Shown piece by piece: positions 11,690 through 21,179 of a stretch of 64,000 nt of DNA. How positions within the stretch are numbered: the stretch's first letter is position 1; every line of letters begins with the position of its first letter. The DNA is from Cyrtodaria siliqua (Eukaryota; Mollusca; Bivalvia; Adapedonta; Hiatellidae). The position numbers were made by a program, and so were the translations under genes. The stretch spans positions 699,501 through 763,500 of the forward strand of contig JAWPHD010000008.1 in NCBI GenBank assembly GCA_037043455.1, written 5' to 3'. The notes below the pieces were generated by a model that had not been told where the DNA came from, made no database searches, and saw nothing but the letters and a program-made list of their open reading frames with translations.

Positions 11690-12595
11690 TGACCAACCAT
11701 GGATAAGACATATATGGCCAAAAGATCTCGGCCAAGTTCGATTATGGGCCAGATCGTACAAGTATGACCAGAGTTATGGCCGATGATTTAGCAAAAATGC
11801 CATCTTCTACCTTGTTCACACACTACAGTAGAGTCAATTATTGACCAATCTGAATCATATTAAGACAGAATGTGAATGTTTATAAAATGCAAGCCAAGTT
11901 CGAGTTTCGGTCATATCGGCCTAGTAACACCGGAGTTATTTCCCTTGATTATCAAGAAACTGTATTTGATCTTGTTAACACTCTAGAGGCTTTATTTCAA
12001 GACCAATCTTTATAATATTTGGACAGAATGTGTATGACTATAAGATCTCGGTAAAATTCGGTAATGGTCTAGAAACGCCAGAGTTGTTATTGCCCTCGAT
12101 TTAGCAAAAATGACATATCGCATTTGGTCAAGTTAAACTTTTGCTTAGATAGGATCATTAAAAGCAGAGTTATGCGCCCCTGATTTAGCAATGATTGTTC
12201 TAATGGTTTTCCGAGCAATAACTCATATAATACAGCACAGGTAAGTACCAAATTTGGTATGTGGATATATACTGGGATGCTGAGATGTTGGGTGCCAAAA
12301 CTGGGTCACTGTGATCTTGACCTTCAAGGTCAGAAATAGAAAAAATCTAGTAAGGACCATAACCCATAGATTATACAACAGCACCTAGAGGTACCAATCT
12401 TGGTACGTTGAATCATTTTAGGACGACAGAGTGCCACGTACCATTATTGGATCACTGAGACCTTGACTATCAATGTTAATTTAGAAATAGCTTGTCGGGC
12501 CTATAACTACTAAGGTACATACAGGTACCAAACTCGTTGAGCTTTTGAGTTCAGGTGAGCGATTTGGAGCCATCATGACCCTCTTGTTTTCTTTT
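11690..12595 (+). repeat. Degenerate tandem/dispersed repeat block
   Basis: Phrases such as GACCAATCTTGA, ATTTGGACAGAATGTG, AAGATCTCGG and CCAGAGTTATTG..CTTGATTTAGCAA recur at intervals of about 130-170 bp. Further on, TGGTACGTTGAATC and GGTCACTGTGATCTTGAC type phrases recur. No coding is seen. Confidence 0.6.
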
Positions 12596-12599
12596 CTAT

Positions 12600-12870
12600 T
12601 TTTTTAACATTTGTGTCACGCCCGCTTGCGGACAGCTTGACATAGTCGTCACAATGACAGTTCGGTGTATGTGCGTTAGTCCGTCTGTCCGATTTTGTCC
12701 GGGCTGTAGCTTCATTATGCATTGAGGGATTTTCAAATAAGTTGACACAAATGTTCTTTATAAGGAGTCCCCGCGTCTCAAAGGTCAAGGTCGCACTGGC
12801 GGGCTGGACATGTTGCCCTTGGGTATCTAGTTTAAAAGAAGGATGATGGTTTTCTTCCTCCCGCATTTAT
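12600..12870. repeat. 'Tgtccgtccg/ggtcaaggtcac' dispersed repeat, copy 1
   Basis: GACATAGTCGTCACAATGAC, TTCGGTGTATG, GTCCGTCTGTCCG, TTGTCCGGGCTGTA and TCAAAGGTCAAGGTC occur in the same order at 15,395-15,620. The minus-strand open frame across it is a shadow of the repeat. Confidence 0.7.
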
Positions 12871-13559
12871 TTTACAGTATAACCCAAGTGACACAATGTT
12901 GTGTTGTATTGAACTGTTTTAAAATAGATGTTATGGGCACAAGAAAATTGTGATAATTGCGCACAATTGGTATCTGTACCCATTTTGTATATTTTTATAC
13001 TTTTTTCTCAATAGAAACGCTTGGGCCGGGGCAAAACTAGGGTAGATCGGGTAACCCTAAACACGCATAATTTTATTCTGCCTTAAGATATAGTAATATT
13101 TTAACATATTCGGGAACATAAAAGGCGGTGCCTGAAAAACAGTTGATGCCGTTCCATCACGTGACTTTTAGGTCCGAAAATAATCATTTTAGAGAGTTGC
13201 GTCGTGGGGTAAGGAACGAAGAAGTTATTCAGATTTCGGTTTGGCGAAGTAAGTATTTTCTTTTCTTTGCTATTTTAACGTTGATTTTTAATATTATTAA
13301 ATAAATAAATAAATATACGGACGGTCAGCTACATAAGGCGATTTCATGGTTCTAACTACTATTAACACGTCCACGTTCACGTTCTCGTTCTCGATACTCA
13401 CGTTACTCACAACTATTTGTAGAATGAGGCGTAATACTGCGAGAGATTACATTTTTTATGTTGAGGCATCATATGCGAGTGCGAATTAAATGGCTATCTG
13501 GTCTGTCTATCCACAACAAATCGTATCCTCTATACAGACCCAGTTGCGTTCAAGTACCC

Positions 13560-13870
13560 TAAACGAAACGATAAATGAACGATGAATGAACGGTAAATAG
13601 TTTAAACATATTTTATTGCTTTTCTTTTACATACATGCAATAGGGTTGGACCACAAGTTCTTCACATTTATAAAGGTAAATGAACGGTACATGAACGATG
13701 CACGATCTATACAATAAACGATAAACGAACGCTGAGTGCATTTTTTATAAACGCAGAATGAACGTTGCACGCATTTTTAAAACGCTAAATGCTGCAAACG
13801 AACGCAACCACTGAAATGCTTGTTTAACGCAGACAAATGATTTTTTTAAACGCAAACAAACGCAGTTAGC
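13560..13870 (+). repeat. AACG-rich degenerate simple repeat
   Basis: The tract is dense in AAACGAACG, GAACGATGAATGAACG and AAACGCA words. It looks like a decayed short tandem repeat with an unrelated insert at about 13,605-13,675. No coding is seen. Confidence 0.5.
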
Positions 13871-15390
13871 TTCGGGTAACTTCTATTGTTATCGTTTTGA
13901 ACGAGGTTGAATTGATAAATACTATACCTATTTAAACGAAATGCGCGAAAATTTATAAGTATGTATTTTACTAAATAACATTACATGGGGTCATTCTTAT
14001 GTGTAAACGTCGGAACTGAGCCGATATGGCGAATCTCGGTACCTTGGGTCTTCCATTAAATTGATTAAATCTGCCCAATATTTACATAAAATTGCGATTT
14101 TATATCAAGATAGTTGACTTGTAATCTGTAATAAGACGTGTGTATATAAACCTTTTTTTTGCTAAGCTGTGTGTTTTACCTCATAGTAAATAGCAGTAAT
14201 AACGCATGATATAGAAGTGCCAATTCATTAGACACGCGTACTTTATGATGTCATAATGGGCAACATAATAAACTAATGATAACTTCATCGATATGGCCTA
14301 CATTGAAGATATGCATATTAGTAATATGTGTTGTATCCATATTTATATTAATTACAAACAATATTTGACACTGTATATTTATTTCAATGTGTTAAACGCC
14401 ACACATTCACCTACCATTTTCAGTCGGGCTACCGTTGTGTTAATGTTTACAAAAAGTTAGCAGAGATTTCCCATATATACAGGAAATAAAGATGACTGCC
14501 ATAAACACGCGTCATAAATAATCACTAATTATTTAATCCCTCAATTCAATTCAATTCAGGGTTATACCAGGTGTTAGAAATATTAGAATATAATAGAATA
14601 TTGAAAAACCCGGGTTATACCCAACAGCAAAATGTAAAAAATGATTTTCTGTAAGAGTTTAAGGACAAACAGCTTTATAAACAATAATATTACAGATTTG
14701 GCAATGTATGTCAACCGTGTCTTACCTGTCTGTAACCTTTATATGTGACATTACATTACATGTGAAAAACTTGCAGTAAACGCCCAATTTACAGAAAAAT
14801 AAGTTATTACAATTTTAAAGCGACACGCACAAATGCATGTTATGTAGAATAACTAACAGAGACGCTGCGAGTGTTACACGAATGAAGATTGCCTTGTGTC
14901 CCTTTAATAAGTAATTCCTGCCGACAAATCGCGCATCGGCAAACTTCAAAAAGTCGAAAAGATCAAAAAGCATACAGTCTCGCGACGTAGATGCCTGTTT
15001 TTTGTAGTGTTAACCGAAATAAAATTCAAAGGACTGGCATTAAAGTGAAATGGTGCAATGATTTGATTTGATATTTTAAAAAATCAAAAGCCATTTTTAC
15101 ATGTTTCGGAACAAGCAAATAATATTTTATTGAAATGATAATATATTTCGTCTCAAAACATCAATACGGTAAACTTAATTTAAAATCAACAGTAAATATT
15201 CCATTAAAAATATGTAAAAGATATTGCGGTTTGTCTGCTCGGCGCGTTTTCGCTTCATATCTTATTTCCTTCTGAGCTTGCTGTCCAATATAACCTTAGT
15301 GATAAGAAAACATGATTTGTTCAGGTGTCTTAAGCAAGGCTTGGTCATCGAGTTGTGGTTCTTGGACATTAGATTTTTGTCGATATCGCT
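13871..15390. other. Intergenic, no gene seen
   Basis: AT-rich sequence with no long frame and no recognisable repeat boundary. A weak local direct repeat CAATTCAATTCAATTCAG occurs near 14,540. Confidence 0.35.
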
Positions 15391-15394
15391 TGAG

Positions 15395-15890
15395 GTGAGC
15401 TCGACATAGTCATCACGATGACGGTTCGGTGTATGAGCGTCCGTCAGTCCGTTTGTTAGTTCGTTCGTCCGTCCGATTATGTCCGGACTCTTATCTTCCT
15501 TATGCGTTGTAACGTGGCACAAATGTTCATCATAATGAGACGGCGTATCGTGCACAATCCCAGGACCGAGTATCAAAGGTCAAGGTCACACGGGGAGGTC
15601 AAATGGTACATTTTTGTTTGTCCGGGCTATAATTCTGTAATGGTTTGAGTGATATTAAAATAACTTCACAGAAATAATTATCATAATAATACTGCGTGTC
15701 AAGCACAAAATCCAGGTCCGAGGTCCGAGCCATAAAGGTCAAGGTCACACTAAGATGTCAATGGTTCATTTTGCTTGTTCGGGCTGTAACTCCAGGGGCT
15801 TTCAAATACGTTAGTACACATATTCATAATAATGAGACCTAGGTCTGAGTCTCAAAGGGCAGGGTCTCACTAGCGGGCTTGTCTTAAATT
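15395..15890. repeat. 'Tgtccgtccg/ggtcaaggtcac' dispersed repeat, tandem copies
   Basis: At least three units occur in series, each ending in CAAAGGTCAAGGTCACAC or a variant (about 15,575, 15,735 and 15,860). Each is headed by TTGTCCGGGCTRTAA. The same family as 12,600-12,870. The array ends just before the Ginger-like element. Confidence 0.7.
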
Positions 15891-15941
15891 AGACAGTATG
15901 ATACATTGCTATATGCTTTCATTTTCAGATCATTTGGCAGA

Positions 15942-17191
15942 ATGAAAAGAGGTATGGCCCTCGGATGCATTGCAAAGTGTAGAAACGATGTAATAGTTTC
16001 CAAGTTAAAGGATGAATTCAAAGTTTCGGCAAAACAGAGGACAGCAGATCAAGTGAAAGCTCTGAATCTATTGAGGAAAAGGAATGACTTTTTTATTGTT
16101 GAAAACGAACGTCTTTTCTGTCATGGTAAAAGAGTTATTGTCGAAGAAGAATTGCCAAGTTATGTTGAAAGGATATTCAAGGAGAGTCATGGCTGTGGAT
16201 CGCGAGTTTTGTGTAGCAAACTAAAAGAGAAGTATACAGGTTTCAGTGGAAAAGACATTATCGAAATACTTCATCGAAGTAAATACTTCCACAAGCAATA
16301 TAAGCCTTTACCAAAGAATATAACGGCCACTGCACCTGGTCAACGATGGCAAATAGATATTGTGAATATAAAAGGTTTTGAAGTGAAATATGAAGGGTCA
16401 ACATATAAGTGCATAGTGCAAATAGTCGATATATATTCAAGATTCTTTATAACACAACCATTAAACAGGAAGAACTCAACGGTAGCACTGGTGTTAGAAA
16501 AAGTAAGGTTAGATCATGGGTTTCCTGGAACCATACAATGTGACAACGGGCTTGAATTCCAAGGTCTGCCTATGAAGACATTGCTTGACAAATACAACAT
16601 CAAAATCGTTAATGGGCGTCCGTATTACCCACAGTCACAAGGAAATGTGAAAGGTCAAAGCAGTTACTTAGAAGAAGAATTCACTTCGCATGCAGAAGAA
16701 AAGAAGGGTTTAGCTGGGTCAGTGGTTTACAAAGCATCGCACATTCCATAAATATGAGTGTTAAGAGAGTTCTTGGTAACATTACACGTTTTCAAGCATA
16801 CTACGTTAGAAACCACTCATATGTATCAAAATCGCAGACAGAAAAGGAGATTACACGTAACATGTGCGCAGCAAACAAATCCTTCCGCCGGCGAAAGTTA
16901 AAGAGCGCCCGAAGGCCAAGCAAATATACAATTGGAGAAAGAGTGCTACTAAGATATCCGTTTACTAAAACAAGAGTTCCGACCAGACGACATATTCTCA
17001 GCGGAAACATTTTAGACGTCAAGTCTGGAGGCAGATATCTTGTGGCATTTAAAAATCCGAATAGCCAAAAAAAGGAAACAGATCGAAGATGGATCGGAGT
17101 AGAAAATATTACAAGTCTAACGTTGGAAACAGAAAAGCAGAAACAGGGAACAGTTAATGAACACTTACAAAACAGTCGGATAATTCAATAA
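15942..17191 (+). pseudogene. DDE integrase/transposase, frameshifted, catalytic Glu lost
   Basis: Frame 1 (15,906-16,751) holds an N-terminal region with a degenerate His/Cys zinc-binding segment (about codons 94-130). The integrase core follows, with WQID at D151 (16,356) and CDNG at D213 (16,542). The PYYPQSQGNV motif follows, where the third acidic residue 35 positions after D213 is Lys (AAA at 16,650) instead of Glu, a single G-to-A change. Near 16,712-16,720 the frame shifts: WVSGLQSIAHSIN, the expected continuation, is read in the frame of 16,754-17,191. That frame continues with a basic C-terminal domain containing IGERVLLR and RRHILSGNI. A CATTTTCAG acceptor-like site lies just before the likely ATG at 15,942. 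Once a transposase acting on the element's ends, it cannot be active as read. Confidence 0.75.
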
Positions 17192-17201
17192 AGAAACTAC
17201 A

Positions 17202-17675
17202 CCGGGCACGGTTTATCATGTATTAAATCACGACGATAAAGTTCAGATGCTACATGTAACTCGGTCAGAATTCTAAGCTGGTGTGACAGAATTATTGGAC
17301 CCTAACCCAAACGGAAACTGCCAGTTTGCTGCCATACGTTACCAACTTAAACTACAAGATATTTACAGAGACGAATCTTGCCTCCGCAAATAGTCTGTAG
17401 AACATCTGAAAAAAATCGGTCTTTTTATGAACACTTCGTACACGGAGCGACATTGGATAATTATAAACGAGATATGTCAAAAGACGGTACATATGGAGAT
17501 AATGCGGGAGTACAACATGCAGTGTCTGGTAGTGTCCGTAGCTGGACCCGAACATACCACCCTGGTGTCAAATGATGGTTGTTATGACGATCGTCTACCT
17601 CTGATAACTCTTGGATATTTTCCTGAAATGCAGGAATGCACTATGTCAGCGTATCCGTAGATAAATAGTATGTAC
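17202..17675 (+). pseudogene. OTU-like cysteine protease domain, broken
   Basis: The frame containing PNPNGNCQFAAI matches the OTU catalytic Cys loop (D/N-G-N-C; Cys codon 17,319). It runs through 17,640 with in-frame stops at 17,274 (TAA) and 17,391 (TAG). The expected end motif around the catalytic His, HYVSV, is present at about 17,640 but in another frame, so a late frameshift is inferred. One upstream frameshift near 17,190 would separate it from the integrase C-terminus, suggesting that both once formed one polypeptide. In Ginger-type elements such protease domains are accessory. A free-standing OTU gene seems unlikely. Confidence 0.6.
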
Positions 17676-17681
17676 CGGTGT

Positions 17682-17734
17682 CACGTGAGATCCACACGCG
17701 TGGACAAAAAGTCCACGCGTGTGGATCTCACGTG
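17682..17734. repeat. Perfect 24-bp inverted repeat with 5-base loop
   Basis: The left arm 17,682-17,705 (CACGTGAGATCC, then ACACGCGTGGAC) is exactly complementary to 17,711-17,734 across an AAAAA loop. It contains CACGTG E-box palindromes at both ends and ACGCGT near the loop. A degenerate CACACGTGAGAT follows at about 17,748. Confidence 0.95.
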
Positions 17735-17739
17735 GGGTT

Positions 17740-18235
17740 CATGAGATTCACACGTGAGATTACCACGCTTTTCAAGTATGTGTCATTTAATGATATATGG
17801 AGTATATATAATATGTGAATCATATGTTTTTGGTATATTTCAGTTATTTGTTGAACTTTTTGATAAAATAATATAACAATAAAGCCTACTGTGACGGTGA
17901 TAATATTGGTAGAATGTTGCTAATCCTTAACGCATATCTTCTATGTGTGTGTGTATGTAATAATAATGCTTAGCAAAGTAATTATGGTCTAGAATGCCAC
18001 ATGTGATTGTTTTTTTTCCAAAGTGGCAATTTATTTTTAAAATATAATAATGTTTTGTGGGATGTTTTGCATCTTATAATAGCTGCATTATTATAATAAT
18101 AATATAATATAACGAAAATAGGATGTGGCTGATTAGAAATCAGCCTTAAAAGGGTAAAATGATAAATAGATACACTAAAAAAATCAATAGTTCAACACAA
18201 TTGACTGATTTCTTTTCATTTATAGGAAACATATA
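17740..18235. other. Intergenic, no gene seen
   Basis: AT-rich, with short ATAATAATATAAT runs near 18,090. No gene or clear repeat boundary. Confidence 0.35.
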
Positions 18236-18239
18236 TTAC

Positions 18240-18426
18240 AGCAGGTGCGGATCCATGATTTCAGCTTAGCAGGGTGGAGCGCAATGTTGGGAGTGAGGTG
18301 GATGGGGTGTGAGTGGGAAGAATAGATTTTTAAGTGTGCTTTTCGCAGTTTATTGGATCGCAGCTGCTTTCGTCTCATGTTTACGCTTTGAATAGGCACC
18401 AGCCTCCTAAATCCGCGCCTGAGCAA
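18240..18426. mobile_element. Short hAT-like MITE candidate
   Basis: It starts CAGGTGCGGATCCATGATTT and ends AAATCCGCGCCTGAG, giving short imperfect terminal inverted repeats about 185 bp apart. The same head occurs at about 7312. I could not define a target-site duplication. Confidence 0.35.
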
Positions 18427-18584
18427 GAACATCATATTTATAAAATACAAAACGCATGCACATGCGCAAATGACGGGGAAAACCAGATTGTTTGTGTATA
18501 TATAGTTTATATTATAATGTTTTATGGTCGGCTTTTTACTTGATTTGGACTTTATACTAGGGAATTTGGTGTTACAACTTTATA

Positions 18585-18710
18585 TTGAGTGATGAAATAA
18601 TGACTAAATAAGGTAATTGAACGGCTCAACAAAACAATATAGAGTATTTAGAGCCGCCCCAGAGAGAGTGTCAAGTGATATTATAACATACTGAGTGGTG
18701 AAATTGTATG
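18585..18710 (-). repeat. 'Gagccgccccagagag' repeat, single unit, minus orientation
   Basis: This is the reverse complement of the unit tandemly arrayed at 20,590-21,175: TGAGCCGTTnAACAA, TTCAATTnAATTTCCTTATTTAGTCATTA, CACTCAATACGTTATAA, then CTCTCTCTGGGGCGGCTCTAAATA. Confidence 0.7.
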
Positions 18711-19403
18711 TATTTGATTGATTTGCCCAAGGATCTTTTCAGATTGATTGCAACAGTGAATATGTACATTTTTTCAGTTTATGGAAGATGACCTCCAACC
18801 TCCATACACTTATGACGAGCCAAATAAAGTTTCTTTATTTCTACCCAAATCTATTGTTCAGTAGAGTTAGTGAAATTCTAAAAATAGAAAAAAAAGTAAA
18901 GAAACTCTAGAAGTTCGTAAGAAGAGTTTTATGCTTGGTTTCCAGTCTGCAAGCAAAATGATACATATAAATACTTTTTAGCAGTGAGCTTAGCTCTGTG
19001 CTCAACTTAACTTTATATTGCTACCCCGCTGGAATACCCCGCCGTTAAATGATACCACAAACAGTCACATACTGACAATGGCCCGACTTGTCCCAGCACT
19101 ACGCTTTATATGCTGAGCCTCAAGTAAGGGAGTACCATTGTTATACAGTCTTTGGAATGGCCCAGCCGGGGACTGAACACACTATAGTCCAAAGTAGACC
19201 CAACTCCACGGTTTTGCATGTAACACTAACAGCTTGTTTGTATGTTGTTTTACGTGATTTTCAAGACATATAAGGTTATACATTATATGACGGTCGCCTG
19301 TTTGTGGTGGGTGCAGACAACCCACTTTTCCTGGGTAGGACAAGTACTGTACACCTCCCGCCATCCGTAAGAATCGACACTTTCTCACTTACAAGTCGGA
19401 CTC

Positions 19404-19482
19404 CCAGTGGGATTCGAACTCGCAGCAGTGAGAGGCAAGAAGGTTTACAACGCAACGTCGTTAACCCCTTGGCCACGTAGGT
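19404..19482 (-). repeat. tRNA-like SINE head (minus strand), in direct repeat A
   Basis: Read on the minus strand it has an A-box-like TGGCCAAGGGGTTAACG and a B-box-like GAGTTCGAATCCCAC. These are spaced as in a type II (Ser-like) tRNA. It lacks a convincing acceptor stem and is embedded in a repeat, so it is a tRNA-derived SINE or pseudo-tRNA. The copy at 25,160-25,243 is its paralogue. Confidence 0.5.
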
Positions 19483-19950
19483 AAGTATTAATTATCCAGT
19501 AGAAGACAAGTTGCTTCTTTACACACACATTGTGGATAGAATAAAGCTTACTCTACCCAAATCCATGTTCAGTAGACTCACTAAACATAACATAAAATTA
19601 TATATAATAAGTGTCAAAGTAATAAGGCTAAAGACATGTTTTCTTTGCAAAACAACATTTCATCCGTCCATATATTATGCGTATGTCCCGGTCGGTTATT
19701 AAACACGACCTCCAGCATGCGTCAAAAATGAACTAATCTAGGTTCAATTTACATAGTTAACCTAAACTAAAATCTCAATCCACGGGCTAAAAGTGCTTTA
19801 TAAGTATAAATTATCCATATAATGTTGCATAGTTACACTAATATAGTGGGTCGAAAAAATGTAACTACCGAATACACACTAAACATACCAGAAAAGCATA
19901 TAATTATAATAATTACCAATGCAATTTACATATAAACCTGTTTTCCTTAA

Positions 19951-20199
19951 AATGGACTCTAAATCCGGCCAAATATATATGTGTGCGGTATGAATTTTAA
20001 GATTCAACTTCATTAACGGCTTAATGGGATACCACAGTCATTTGCGTAACATTAATTATAGACACAGCGGGGTCATTACCATAAATCACGCAACTGAACA
20101 TAGTATCCCATTAGGCTATTACGTTATGCCATTACGAGTCAACACATTTGCATATTGAAATCCATATCCCACACTTATATTTAACCGGATTTAGAGTCC
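19951..20199. mobile_element. MITE with about 45-bp terminal inverted repeats
   Basis: GGACTCTAAATCCGGCCAAA at the left is mirrored by CGGATTTAGAGTCC at the right. The stems extend through TATATGTGTGYGGTATG. The same element lies in direct repeat B at about 25,722-26,008. Confidence 0.65.
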
Positions 20200-20589
20200 T
20201 TGATTCAAGTTGTAAATGCAATAATAAATCCGAGTAGGACGGAGGAAAGGTGGAAAATTACCACTTTTTTGCGAGCATAAAATGTCTATATTTCTGACAA
20301 ATATCGTTTATACGAACACCATTTTGGTTCAAAAATGAAAAAATATTCGGGAGCCAACATTCAGTACGGGAGTCATCTTCTCCCAATATTTCCACTACTC
20401 GGGACTTCGCACCCCGTATTAGGAGTACGTTTAAAGCAGGCCACGCTACGCCCCTGACACTGGCACGTTACTTTAGTCGACTGCGGGTAATGAACGGATT
20501 TAGCTGACAATCCTCTGTCAAGACTTAAGGATGAGATTCTTGATATTTTCTGTACGTTTACACCTGTAAATTCAATAAAGTGTAATTTT

Positions 20590-21175
20590 AATCCCCTGCG
20601 GTTGTTCTAAATAACCTATAATATGTTGATGAGCCGTAAACAAAATTCAGTTCAATTAAGTTTCCTTATTTAGTCATTATCTCACCACTCCACACGTTAT
20701 AATAACACTTTCCACTCTCTCTGTGGTATAGACATCAAGTGACGTGTATGCTCTGAGGCGGCTCTATATAACATGTTATGTGTTGATGTGTTGATGAGGG
20801 TTACACAAGATTCAATTAAAATTTAACTTTTAATTTAGTCATTATTTCATACGTTATAATACATGTACCACTTTCTACGCTCTCTGGTGGTAGAGACATC
20901 AATTGAAGTCTGTGCTCTGGGGCGGCTCTAAATGTCGTAGTATGTGTTGAGTAGCCATTAAACAAGTATCAGTTCAACTGAATTGACTTATTTAGTCCTA
21001 ATTTCACCACTCAATACGTTATACAATCACATTCCCTTCTCGCTGTGGCGGCACTAAATAACTTATAATGTGTTGGTGAGCCGTTAAGCAATACTCAATT
21101 CGATTCAATTATTAAGCTATACTATCACATTCCCACTCTCTCTGGGGTGGTTCTAATTAACAAAATACTCTCCCT
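20590..21175 (+). repeat. Tandem array of the 'gatgagccgttaaacaa' repeat
   Basis: About four units of 130-190 bp occur, each with TGTTGATGAGCCGTTAAACAA, a TCAATT..CTTATTTAGTC stretch, CACTC..TACGTTATA and CTCTCTGGGGCGGCTCTAAATA. Single or short arrays of the same family lie at 27,880, 28,735, 29,690 and 61,270. Confidence 0.75.
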
Positions 21176-21179
21176 AGAT

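Larger units (their letters stand above)
15906..17690 (+). mobile_element. Decayed Ginger-like DNA transposon (DDE integrase + OTU protease)
   Basis: A retroviral-type integrase core is followed by a basic C-terminal domain and, downstream in the same strand, an OTU-type cysteine protease fragment. Ginger1 transposases are known for integrases fused to accessory domains including OTU and Ulp1 proteases, and there is no reverse transcriptase, RNase H or LTR here. The reading frame is broken by at least two frameshifts and two stops, and the third catalytic residue is mutated, so the copy is dead. I could not identify terminal inverted repeats. The perfect hairpin at 17,682 begins right after it. 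Alternative: an exapted KRBA2-like integrase gene, which is less likely given the damage. Confidence 0.7.
18811..20293. repeat. 1.5-kb direct repeat A flanking a satellite array
   Basis: The sequence is collinear with 24,570-26,096 from TATGACGAG to GAGCATAAAATGTCTATA. It contains a CTACCCCGCTGGAATACCCC segment (a family also seen at 61,110 and 63,680), a tRNA-like segment (about 19,404-19,482) and a MITE (19,951-20,199). No coding gene; short frames in the two copies are not conserved as proteins. Confidence 0.85.

Noticed and set aside
13100..13255. Possible promoter and first exon (CACGTG at 13,158, GTAAGT at 13,249)
   Set aside because: Attractive motifs but no open frame before the donor and no downstream exon; too weak to list as a feature.
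15906..17191. Retrovirus or LTR retrotransposon pol
   Set aside because: No reverse transcriptase, RNase H, protease or LTR nearby; integrase plus OTU fits a Ginger-type DNA transposon better.
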